From JAHECQ01 sp047638695 (lineage in GTDB: Bacteria; Actinomycetota; Acidimicrobiia; Acidimicrobiales; SZUA-35): a stretch of DNA of 64,000 nucleotides. The notes under the pieces were generated by a model. That model saw only the letters and a list, made by a program, of their open reading frames with translations. It was not told where the DNA came from and ran no database searches. The stretch's first letter is position 1; each line of letters begins with the position of its first letter. This document shows positions 25,415 to 32,388 of this stretch, piece after piece. The DNA lies in assembly GCA_047638695.1 (NCBI GenBank), contig JBLINY010000005.1:29395-93394 (forward strand), written 5' to 3'. The translations under genes were made by a program, and so were the position numbers.

Positions 25415-26848
25415 ATGATCGGCTCGGTCGTTGATGCTCTTCTGCTGCTCGTCGGCCTGGCGATCCTGGGTGGTGCTTTGGCGCATGCTCTTCTGATCCC
25501 CGCAGCGGTGATCGATCTTCGGCGATCGAAGGCCCGCGACCGGCATCGGCTCTGGCGGCGAGTACTCGCCTCTCCGTCGGCGCCGAGGGTGTCGGTGTTG
25601 GTTCCCGTATTCAATGAGGAGGCGACGATTCTCGAGTCGCTACAAGGAATTCGCTCGTTGACGTACCAGAACCTTGAAATTGTCGTGGTCAACGACGGCT
25701 CCACAGATGCCACCGAGACGACGCTGATCGAAGGTCTGGACCTTGTCGAAGTCCGCTCAGAGTACGAAGAGCCATTCGAGACCGAGACCGTCGTCCGCTT
25801 GTATCGATCCCGAACCGATCAGCGGTTGGTCGTGGCCCAGAAGCTCAACGGCGGCAAGGCAGATGCCCTCAACGCCGCTCTCAATCTGGCTTCCGGTTCG
25901 CTGGTCTGTGCCATCGATGGAGAGACGACCGTCTCACCTGACGCCCTTCAGAAACTGGTCGTGTCCTTTGTCGACCGGTCCGATGTCGTCGCCGCAGGGG
26001 GGTCGCTTCGTCTTTCGAATAGTAGCCTCGAGCCGGGATTGACCGGTCTGCGTGCTGTTTTTCCGCGAAGCCTCTGGGCCGCGTGTCAGGCGGTCGAGTA
26101 CGCCCGAGCCGGTCTGATCAGCATGCCGGCATGGAATCAACTCGGTGGGAACCTGATCACCACGGGCGCGTTCGGCGTCTTCCGGCGATCCCGGATTATC
26201 GAGGCGGGCGGGTATCTCGACGGTTCAATTGGGGAAGACGCCGAGTTGATCGTGAGGCTCCGGCGCCTTGGTTACGAGAACGGGCATTTGGCCCGAGTCG
26301 TCTTCATCGCCGACCCGGTCGCGTGGACAGATGCGCCCGAGCGATTGTCTGAGCTGCGGCGCCAGCGAAACCGTTGGTATCGGGGTTTGTTGGAGGTCCT
26401 GACGCGGCATCGGGGGATGATCTTTCGGCCAAGATATCGCTCAGCAGGCCTCCTCGCCCTGCCCTACTTGCTGCTGGTGGAGGCGTTGGCACCGATCATT
26501 GAGGCATTCGGGCTCGTCGTGCTGGCAACGGCGGTTTTCGCTGGTCTGGTGTCGGCGGAACAGCTTGCCTTCATGGCCGCGGTGTACAGCCTCGGTCTTC
26601 TCGTCTCGATAGCGGCACTGCTTCTGGACGACGTCGCCTTCGGTACCCCAAAGAGCCTTGCCGGCCGGCTCAGGATGGTGGTGGTTGCAACCATCGAACA
26701 CCTGGTCTTTCGTCCGCTCACTGTTTGGTGGCGTCTCGATGGATTGCATGATTGGCTACGTGGTCGCGGCGACTGGGGAACACAGGTCCGCCGAGGTATG
26801 GGGCCGAAAACGGAGTTGCCCCCAGCACTGCCCAAGATTCGCGTCTAG
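25415..26848 (+). CDS. Membrane glycosyltransferase, family 2
   Basis: A 477-residue protein with an N-terminal membrane helix (about residues 8-32), a cytoplasmic GT-A domain (RVSVLVPVFNEEATI, VVVNDGSTDATE, KLNGGKADALNAAL, IDGETTVSPDAL, GEDAELIVRL and QRNRWYRG, the last like the QxxRW motif) and three or four C-terminal membrane helices. The layout matches processive or lipid-linked polysaccharide synthases such as N-acetylglucosamine transferases. The DxD-like site reads DGE rather than DAD. The sugar and product are unknown; a capsule or biofilm polymer is plausible. Confidence 0.85.
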   Translation: MIGSVVDALLLLVGLAILGGALAHALLIPAAVIDLRRSKARDRHRLWRRVLASPSAPRVSVLVPVFNEEATILESLQGIRSLTYQNLEIVVVNDGSTDATETTLIEGLDLVEVRSEYEEPFETETVVRLYRSRTDQRLVVAQKLNGGKADALNAALNLASGSLVCAIDGETTVSPDALQKLVVSFVDRSDVVAAGGSLRLSNSSLEPGLTGLRAVFPRSLWAACQAVEYARAGLISMPAWNQLGGNLITTGAFGVFRRSRIIEAGGYLDGSIGEDAELIVRLRRLGYENGHLARVVFIADPVAWTDAPERLSELRRQRNRWYRGLLEVLTRHRGMIFRPRYRSAGLLALPYLLLVEALAPIIEAFGLVVLATAVFAGLVSAEQLAFMAAVYSLGLLVSIAALLLDDVAFGTPKSLAGRLRMVVVATIEHLVFRPLTVWWRLDGLHDWLRGRGDWGTQVRRGMGPKTELPPALPKIRV

Positions 26849-26954
26849 CCAAATTGGTAGACCGGCCCGTCATTCGGTCCGAGCCGAGCATCGGTCCATC
26901 ACAGTGAGTTGTCGAGTTGTCGCTGCAACGAATCTGCAGCGACGGAGGAGTGAG

Positions 26955-27215
26955 ATGGACACGAACGCCACAGGAGAATCTGACATGTCGAAGGAGTCAA
27001 GGCGAGCCCTGCATGCGTACATCAGTCCCGACGCACACACGCTCTGGCATGACTTCGGTCGAGATCAGGGTGTGAGCGTCAGCGCGGTGCTGGAGGTGTT
27101 TGCCGCCGAACTGGCCCTTGATGGGCCTACATCGACGGAGCCGATGCATGATCGTCTTCAATCTGTCGTTGCCACGGCACGGGGACTGGACTACCGACGG
27201 CGACGGCTTGTCTGA
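26955..27215 (+). CDS. Small hypothetical protein, possibly ribbon-helix-helix-like
   Basis: An 86-residue protein starting at ATG 26955, preceded by a good ribosome site (GGAGG, eight bases upstream). The middle (HAYISPDAHTLWHDFGRDQGVSVSAVLEVFAAEL) recalls a strand-helix-helix pattern seen in small CopG-like regulators, but similarity is too weak to name a family. It is followed by AT-rich DNA with palindromes and then two LuxR-type regulators. Confidence 0.55.
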   Translation: MDTNATGESDMSKESRRALHAYISPDAHTLWHDFGRDQGVSVSAVLEVFAAELALDGPTSTEPMHDRLQSVVATARGLDYRRRRLV

Positions 27216-27287
27216 GTCCCGGATGAGTGTGGCGGCAGGAATCCGGCGAATGTTTGTATCAAAACCTACGTAGTAAATGGTCATCTT

Positions 27288-27305
27288 CCTATCAAATTTG
27301 ATAGG
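27288..27305. promoter_or_regulatory. Perfect 18-bp palindrome, putative operator
   Basis: CCTATCAAATTTGATAGG is exactly self-complementary. It lies 54 bases upstream of the first LuxR-type regulator in a distinctly AT-rich stretch. A related palindrome follows 21 bases later. Confidence 0.65.
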
Positions 27306-27325
27306 TAAGCGAAGACTGTAGCACC

Positions 27326-27342
27326 CCTATCAATTTAGATAG
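27326..27342. promoter_or_regulatory. Second CTATC...GATAG palindrome, putative operator
   Basis: CCTATCAATTTAGATAG has CTATC/GATAG arms with a six-base centre, like the 27288 site. It ends 17 bases before the regulator start codon, where a repressor or autoregulator could block transcription or translation. Confidence 0.6.
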
Positions 27343-27358
27343 TCATGTCTACTAAGTG

Positions 27359-28018
27359 ATGAAAGATGTGCGATGGCGCACGAATATCATCCTTGTGGAA
27401 GCATCACCGATACGCGTAATCCTTTGTGAGTCACGTCGGGTAATTGGGGAGGCGCTAGGTGAGCATCTGACAAGAACCGAAGGCCTCTACTGTCTCGGCA
27501 TAGCCAAGAGCTACTTCGCTGCCCGCCGAGCCCTCGCCGGCGTATCGGCCGATGTGGTGCTGGTGGGGCTGAACTTTCATGAAGAGGAAGTTCGCTCACT
27601 TATCGGTGAATGTGCGCCTGGGCGGGTCGTCTTTCTGGCCAATCAAGTAACACAGTCGATGGTTGCTCTTCAGGCCGAATACCCAACATTTACCGTCGTG
27701 TCGGCGGCGGCATCACTGGCTGACCTCGTCGAAAATCTGCGCGGCGAGCCGGGAGTCGATCTTCTTGGCGATGCCGTGCCGACCGGGCACCTATCGCCCC
27801 GTGAGTCCCAGACGCTGAGTCTGCTGGTTCAGGGGATGAGCCCGACAGACATCTCTGAACATCTGTACGTCTCGATTCATACGGTCCGCTTTCATATCAG
27901 GGCACTACTGGCCAAGTTGGACGTGAGTAGTCAGGCCGCGGCGATCGTGGCCGGAATCGAGCAAGGACTCGTGTCGCCCCCGGCACTTACGTCCCACGTT
28001 CACGCCGGGGTCGCCTGA
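27359..28018 (+). CDS. LuxR-type regulator with pseudo-receiver domain
   Basis: About 219 residues. The C-terminal GerE/LuxR helix-turn-helix is clear (LSPRESQTLSLLVQGMSPTDISEHL, then VSIHTVRFHIRALLAKLDV, roughly residues 145-200). The N-terminal 120 residues follow a receiver fold (IRVILCESRRVIGEALGEHL) but the acidic pocket is absent (LCES instead of DD) and the acceptor site reads VVLVGLNF, without aspartate. It therefore probably cannot be phosphorylated conventionally. Starts ATG 27359 or GTG 27356. It may control neighbouring flagellar or regulatory genes; this is inference from location. Confidence 0.8.
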   Translation: MKDVRWRTNIILVEASPIRVILCESRRVIGEALGEHLTRTEGLYCLGIAKSYFAARRALAGVSADVVLVGLNFHEEEVRSLIGECAPGRVVFLANQVTQSMVALQAEYPTFTVVSAAASLADLVENLRGEPGVDLLGDAVPTGHLSPRESQTLSLLVQGMSPTDISEHLYVSIHTVRFHIRALLAKLDVSSQAAAIVAGIEQGLVSPPALTSHVHAGVA

Positions 28019-28187
28019 GGTAGGCCGAGATCGGTACCGCTGCTGCGATCTGCACCCGCTGCCGCGACCAGCACGACCGGTGGCCGTCTCGCGCCAACCC
28101 ATCGCTATTTCACGAACAAGTCCCGAGGACGAACAACCTCCCAAAATTGGTAAGTGTCACCGACAGGGGTTGACCTGCGCAACTACG

Positions 28188-28910
28188 GTGCATTCCTTGA
28201 CCACGAGTCAGCACGTTTCCCGGGTATCGCTCGTCGACGACCATCGCTTGTTTGCCGAGGCGCTAACTCTGGCCCTTGAACTTTCAAGTGATCTTCGAGT
28301 CACGAGCAACTCCATCGATGCTCCGACCGGCTTCGATGCCATCGTCCAAACCCAGCCGGATGTGGCAGTTGTCGACTACCGGCTCAAGGGGTCCGACACA
28401 GGAGTTGACCTCGCCCGGCGCATTCGGGCGGCCGAGGGCCGGGAATCGGCCTGGTTGGCGCGGCTGCCCATCGTCTTGTTGACCGGGTTCCCTACCCCCG
28501 GCGTTCTGCGAACAGCGGCCACGCTTGACGGCGTAAGCGTGCTGTCGAAGGACTCGCCGATTGTCGACATCGTGGCGGCGCTGCGGGCCGTTCTCGTCGG
28601 TACGGCGCTAACTGCCATGCCGGAGCAGAATTCGTTCGGTCTGACGCGCGGTGAACTGGAGGTACTCGAGTTCCTGTCGACGGGTTTGAACGCCAGCGAG
28701 ATTTCTCGAACGCTTTGCGTGACGATTCATGCCGTCCGAGCTCGGATAAAGACGACCCTCAAGAAGCTCGACGTCAACAGCCAGCTTGAGGCAGTTGCGA
28801 TAGCCACCCGACGTGGAATCGTTGTCCCGCCACAGAGTGACCAGAGGTCCAAGGGCGTCGGTCAGCTTCACCACACTTCCCAGCTGATCCCGGATCATTC
28901 TGCCGTTTGA
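28188..28910 (+). CDS. NarL/LuxR-family response regulator
   Basis: About 240 residues. The receiver has VSLVDDHRLFAEAL, the acceptor aspartate in VAVVDYRLKG, the threonine region VLLTGFPT and lysine in VLSKDSP. The LuxR helix-turn-helix spans LTRGELEVLEFLSTGLNASEISRTL to IKTTLKKLDVNSQLEAV. The start is uncertain: no ATG precedes the receiver, so I chose GTG 28188; a TTG at 28197 or an upstream ATG/GTG near 28080 are alternatives. It follows the pseudo-receiver regulator on the same strand. Confidence 0.82.
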   Translation: MHSLTTSQHVSRVSLVDDHRLFAEALTLALELSSDLRVTSNSIDAPTGFDAIVQTQPDVAVVDYRLKGSDTGVDLARRIRAAEGRESAWLARLPIVLLTGFPTPGVLRTAATLDGVSVLSKDSPIVDIVAALRAVLVGTALTAMPEQNSFGLTRGELEVLEFLSTGLNASEISRTLCVTIHAVRARIKTTLKKLDVNSQLEAVAIATRRGIVVPPQSDQRSKGVGQLHHTSQLIPDHSAV

Positions 28911-28922
28911 CCGCCGCGCTCA

Positions 28923-28939
28923 CCTATCTATTTAGACAG
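28923..28939. promoter_or_regulatory. Third copy of the CTATC-type motif
   Basis: CCTATCTATTTAGACAG matches the 27326 site at 15 of 17 positions and lies 13 bases after the response-regulator stop, 51 bases before the next ATG. It may be an operator for the following gene. Confidence 0.5.
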
Positions 28940-28989
28940 AATGCGTGTCATTGCCTGCGAGATGGTGGGCTCACTTCCGAACGAGCCCT

Positions 28990-29424
28990 ATGGACAGAGA
29001 GCGCCTCGCGTCGATTCTGAATAGCGGCCGTGAGTTGGCAGTTATCCGTCTATTCTGCAACCTGTTGGTGCTGTCATCGCCGTTTGTTGCCTTCGGCATA
29101 GTTTGGTGGCTGAGACCAGTTCTTCAATCGGTGTCCTCCGACTCATCATCGTCTCCCGACATCATGATGCTCTGCCTATTTCTTGGAATTCCTACAGCTC
29201 TGGCGTTGCGGCGATGGCGGATGCTGCTGATTACTAGCACGCGGCTCGATAATAGTCAGAGGCTCAACACGATGGCAGAGAGCACCTCGGTGGTCGCCGG
29301 CTCGACCAGGTCGGCTGTTTCTGCAGCTCGGCAGATCACCCCGGTCTCAACGACGATCGTGCTTCACTGCACTTCCCGTCCGGTCCGACGCTCGACGCGT
29401 TGTCATCGACGTCCGGTTGCCTGA
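28990..29424 (+). CDS. Hypothetical membrane protein
   Basis: About 144 residues from ATG 28990. Two hydrophobic segments are visible (VIRLFCNLLVLSSPFVAFGI, then IMMLCLFLGIPTALAL). The last 40 residues have an odd composition rich in Arg, Ser and Thr; the alternative frame over 29290-29430 gives a more protein-like reading, so a frameshift is possible. No family recognised. Confidence 0.4.
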   Translation: MDRERLASILNSGRELAVIRLFCNLLVLSSPFVAFGIVWWLRPVLQSVSSDSSSSPDIMMLCLFLGIPTALALRRWRMLLITSTRLDNSQRLNTMAESTSVVAGSTRSAVSAARQITPVSTTIVLHCTSRPVRRSTRCHRRPVA

Positions 29425-29498
29425 GAGCATCCCTGCCGGTTTGACTAGTTCAACAGCGAACCCGTCAAACGCGCCGAGGCTGTACCGATCCGGAGACC

Positions 29499-30125
29499 AT
29501 GACCTTCACACCCGGCATCAGTTCGATCACGGGTCGCATCAACTCCATTGAGCAGAAAATCGCTCAGCTCGAACAGCGGGGCCGTACGAATGGCCTTGAG
29601 CCACTCGGCTTTGGGATGATGCTCGACAATCAAGTCGCGGCGAACGCTCAGGTCACAACGTTGGGTGGTGTGTTCGATAGTGCAGGCTTGACACCCGCGA
29701 CTCAACGAGCGCCCGGCCAGTACGGTCGACTCCAGCCCCCGGCAGCACTCGTGGCCTTCGGCAACGGGCAGGTGCCGGCGGCAGCCCTCGAGCCCGTCGG
29801 CGATACGGGCCACCGTCTATGGGCTCCTGCAGCCAACGGCCTGACTCGTCTCATAGCCAATGCCGAAGCGGCCGGAGTGACGATTGGGATCACCGACAGC
29901 TACCGACCGCTTGGTGTTCAAGAGCGACTGGCGAAAGAGAAGGGTCTCTACAGCCAGGGAGGGCTGGCAGCCACACCAGGGACCTCAAACCACGGTTGGG
30001 GACTGGCGACAGATCTCGACTTGGATGCCGACGCCCTTGCGTGGATGCGAGAGAACGGACAGCGGTACGGGTTTGTCGAAGACGTGCCACGCGAGTCGTG
30101 GCATTGGACCTACCGGCCCGACTGA
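29499..30125 (+). CDS. M15-family peptidase (VanY/D-Ala-D-Ala carboxypeptidase-like)
   Basis: A 208-residue protein. The C-terminal half is a zinc D,D-peptidase: TDSYRPLGVQERL, zinc motif SNHGWGLATDLDL (SxHxxGxAxD) and ESWHWTY with the last histidine ligand and catalytic glutamate. There is no standard signal peptide; instead the N-terminus (MTFTPGISSITGRINSIEQKI) resembles the starts of flagellar rod-associated hydrolases. Lying at the edge of the flagellar locus, it may trim peptidoglycan for rod passage. It converges with csrA, 36 bases away. Confidence 0.78.
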   Translation: MTFTPGISSITGRINSIEQKIAQLEQRGRTNGLEPLGFGMMLDNQVAANAQVTTLGGVFDSAGLTPATQRAPGQYGRLQPPAALVAFGNGQVPAAALEPVGDTGHRLWAPAANGLTRLIANAEAAGVTIGITDSYRPLGVQERLAKEKGLYSQGGLAATPGTSNHGWGLATDLDLDADALAWMRENGQRYGFVEDVPRESWHWTYRPD

Positions 30126-30161
30126 CTGAGCCTGAACTGTCTGACTGACTGAACTGAACTC

Positions 30162-30395
30162 TCAGGTTTTCTTCGGCGGCCTCGGAAGCTGAGCGGTGCC
30201 AGACGAAGCCGGGCGGGCCGCTGCATCGCGGTTGGCTTGGCTGATCTCGGCCGCCACTTCGTCTCGATGCACCGAGACCTCGCGCGGTGCTCGAATGCCG
30301 AGACGAACCTGGTCGCCGCGAATCTCAATGACGGTCACAATGATGTCAGAGCTGATCACAATCGATTGGTTGGGACGTCGACTGAGTACGAGCAT
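30162..30395 (-). CDS. csrA: Carbon storage regulator CsrA
   Basis: A 77-residue RNA-binding dimer protein. It begins MLVLSRRPNQSIVISSDI and includes VRLGIRAPREVSVHRDEV, with the conserved Leu4 and Arg44-type RNA-contact residues. ATG 30395 overlaps the fliW stop, coupling the two. CsrA represses translation by binding GGA motifs near ribosome sites; with FliW as antagonist it controls flagellin. Candidate sites occur in the two flagellin leaders of this window. The tail after residue 60 is a short Pro/Ala-rich extension. Confidence 0.95.
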   Translation of the reverse strand: MLVLSRRPNQSIVISSDIIVTVIEIRGDQVRLGIRAPREVSVHRDEVAAEISQANRDAAARPASSGTAQLPRPPKKT

Positions 30396-30877
30396 CAGGC
30401 CACCACCAAGGGTTCCTTGGTGGTGTAGTCGCCGGTGTTGAGAACGATCTGGCGCCCACATCGAGACTTGTTGTTCACGATGATCGGCCCCAGAAGGTTG
30501 GCGGTGACGTCGGTGAGGTCATCGCCGTCATAGTTGGTCGTGAGGAGGAGGTAGACCGCAGATTCTGTTGGATCGTCGAGACCGATCTCGGCGAGGACAT
30601 CATCGGGGACATCCAGCTCGTAGTCGGGGAAGAACGACCACGGATGCATGGCTAGGAAGGCAGTCTCGGCATCTTCGACGCTCTGGATCCAGAAGTAGTC
30701 GTCATCGATCTCGATCACGGCGTAGCTACGCCCCTCAGGAAAGCCGAGAATGCCCGGCCCGAGGTCGTAAATTTGCTCGTCGTCTAGGTCGAGCTCCCCC
30801 AACCGTGTCGAACTAACTTTCACCTTGGTGAGCCTACTCCCGGATGACCTGTCGGTCTGGGTTCTTCGGCTACTCAT
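30395..30877 (-). CDS. fliW: Flagellar assembly factor FliW
   Basis: A 160-residue FliW. Family features are LGPGILGFPEGRSYAVIEI, FLAMHPWSFFPDYEL and the C-terminal NLLGPIIVNNKSRCGRQIVL. FliW binds CsrA allosterically and also binds free flagellin, so flagellin accumulation releases CsrA to repress its own mRNA. ATG 30877 overlaps the preceding gene by eight bases and avoids a non-conserved longer N-terminus. Directly followed by csrA. Confidence 0.94.
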   Translation of the reverse strand: MSSRRTQTDRSSGSRLTKVKVSSTRLGELDLDDEQIYDLGPGILGFPEGRSYAVIEIDDDYFWIQSVEDAETAFLAMHPWSFFPDYELDVPDDVLAEIGLDDPTESAVYLLLTTNYDGDDLTDVTANLLGPIIVNNKSRCGRQIVLNTGDYTTKEPLVVA

Positions 30878-31208
30878 CGTCGCCGATCGGCAGCGGTATA
30901 CCGTAGTCCTGGGCATCCGCTGGCTGGTCGGTCGGCGAGACCTCATCAGCTGGCTGAGGCTTGGCACTCGGCATCAGGCTGCGTACCACTCGGGTGAGAA
31001 CTGACGCACCGACGACGCAGGCGAGAACAACGATAACGAAATGGGCGATAGCCAACTCGTACTGTTCCCGACCGGTGGCAGCGGCGAGCAACGAGTTGCG
31101 GCCGAGGAAGAGACCGAGGAGTAGCGCCAGGCCGAGAACACCGCCGTCCAGCCGGGTCGAGGACCCGGCTGCGACCAGCTCGACCCGCGACGTCGGCTGG
31201 TCAGCCAT
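30870..31208 (-). CDS. Hypothetical two-helix membrane protein of the flagellar operon
   Basis: A 112-residue protein starting at ATG 31208 (overlapping the flhF-like stop) and ending within the fliW start. Two membrane helices (GVLGLALLLGLFLGRNSLLAA and LAIAHFVIVVLACVVGASVL) and an acidic, proline-rich tail. Not recognised. Overlaps on both sides argue that it is a real operon member, perhaps a membrane partner of the export or localisation machinery. Confidence 0.65.
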   Translation of the reverse strand: MADQPTSRVELVAAGSSTRLDGGVLGLALLLGLFLGRNSLLAAATGREQYELAIAHFVIVVLACVVGASVLTRVVRSLMPSAKPQPADEVSPTDQPADAQDYGIPLPIGDDE

Positions 31209-32382
31209 GTCCGGCGTTGGTCGACATGGCGAGGAGCAGTCCGGCATCGACGGAACGGCCGCCGACGCTGGCTACCGGCACGCCGCAGTCGAGGAGGTCG
31301 AGCAAGTAGACGGGATCGGCTTGGTAGGACAAGTCGATCACGACATCGCCTCCGAAGCGTTGCATGATCGAGAAGATTCTTGTCGGCGGCAGCACGTCGT
31401 CGATCGCTAGCCGCATCACATTGGAACCGGCGAGTTGCGCCACCTCGATGCAGCGACGGGCCTGAGCCACGAAGGACGAATCGATGACGACGATGCCTTT
31501 CCGATCGGATGCCTTCCAAAGAGCCAGGCGGTCGTTCAACTCTTCGCTCGATCGAGCCAGTTGCCAAGGAAGGACATCCACCTCGTGATCGCGGCATCCG
31601 CTGACGACCACAAGAGAGCGCGGCGCGGTTGTTTCGTTGTGTTCCAGCCGGTCAGCTACCGACAGAGCCGAACTCAGACCGCCGATGATCGTGATGATCT
31701 GACTCGTGGAATCGATGGTGGGGAGCGATCTATCGAACGAGTCCAATTGAGCCCAGAATTCCTCGGGGTGTGCTGTTGCTGTCGGTTCCTTCAGTGTTGG
31801 TGCTGTCGGTTCCTCCAGTGTTGGTGCTGTCGGTTCCTCCAGTGTTGGTGCTGTCGGTTCCTCCAGTGTTGACGCTGTCGGTTCCTCCAGTGTTGCAGCT
31901 GCTACCCCGATCACGGTCGTAGCTATTGGCTCAGACAGGGTGGCATCTTCCTCGAGTTCGTCGTCCAGGATCTGGGCGAAGCTCTTCTGCGGCTCGGTCG
32001 CCCGACCTTTGGAGGGAGGGCGGCTCAGTTCGATGCGTTCCTGCACGCTGATCGCCTCGGCTCGTTCCAACAGCCCATTCGGAATTCTCCGCCTTGGAGA
32101 TGGCGAACGGTCGATCTCTTCGACGAATGTGGGCTCGGGCGGCGAGTCGTCAAGGTCGGCGGCTACGTCGGGCATCGCGATGACGTAGCGTTCGTCAACC
32201 TTTGCAGACGCCCCGTCGGGAGCGGCAACGACCTCGAAGCTCTCGGTCGTGAAGAAGCCACCGAGGCCGCCGGAACGGATTTTGTTGGCCTCGAGAATTG
32301 AGGCATCCGACCCCAATTCCCTTCGGACCTGTTCCAGAAGGGCGCTGAGTTCGGGACCGGTATAACGACGTTGATCAGTCAT
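31201..32382 (-). CDS. flhF: FlhF-like protein lacking GTPase motifs
   Basis: A 393-residue protein in the flhF position directly after flhA. The N-terminus (YTGPELSALLEQVRRELGSDASILEANKIRSGGLGGFF) matches the FlhF B domain. The middle is disordered, with five TLEEPTAP-like repeats. In the region of the NG GTPase the P-loop is replaced by IITIIGGLSSALSVAD, and no GxxGxGKT, DTAGR or NKxD is visible, yet the end (LLDCGVPVASVGGRSVDAGLLLAM) aligns with FlhF C-termini. It probably retains a scaffold role in flagellar placement without GTP hydrolysis. The symbol is by position and partial similarity. Confidence 0.68.
   Translation of the reverse strand: MTDQRRYTGPELSALLEQVRRELGSDASILEANKIRSGGLGGFFTTESFEVVAAPDGASAKVDERYVIAMPDVAADLDDSPPEPTFVEEIDRSPSPRRRIPNGLLERAEAISVQERIELSRPPSKGRATEPQKSFAQILDDELEEDATLSEPIATTVIGVAAATLEEPTASTLEEPTAPTLEEPTAPTLEEPTAPTLKEPTATAHPEEFWAQLDSFDRSLPTIDSTSQIITIIGGLSSALSVADRLEHNETTAPRSLVVVSGCRDHEVDVLPWQLARSSEELNDRLALWKASDRKGIVVIDSSFVAQARRCIEVAQLAGSNVMRLAIDDVLPPTRIFSIMQRFGGDVVIDLSYQADPVYLLDLLDCGVPVASVGGRSVDAGLLLAMSTNAGHG
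31777..31896 (-). repeat. Five 24-bp tandem repeats in the flhF-like gene
   Basis: Five head-to-tail 24-bp units, nearly identical (tgctgtcggttcct, then cagtgttgg), encode the octapeptide TLEEPTAP with minor changes in the linker. The frame is preserved, so copy number can vary without truncating the protein. Confidence 0.9.
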
Positions 32383-32388
32383 GGTTCA

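Noticed and set aside
31777..31896. Regularly spaced repeats that could suggest a CRISPR array
   Set aside because: Units are contiguous without spacers and encode an in-frame octapeptide within a gene.
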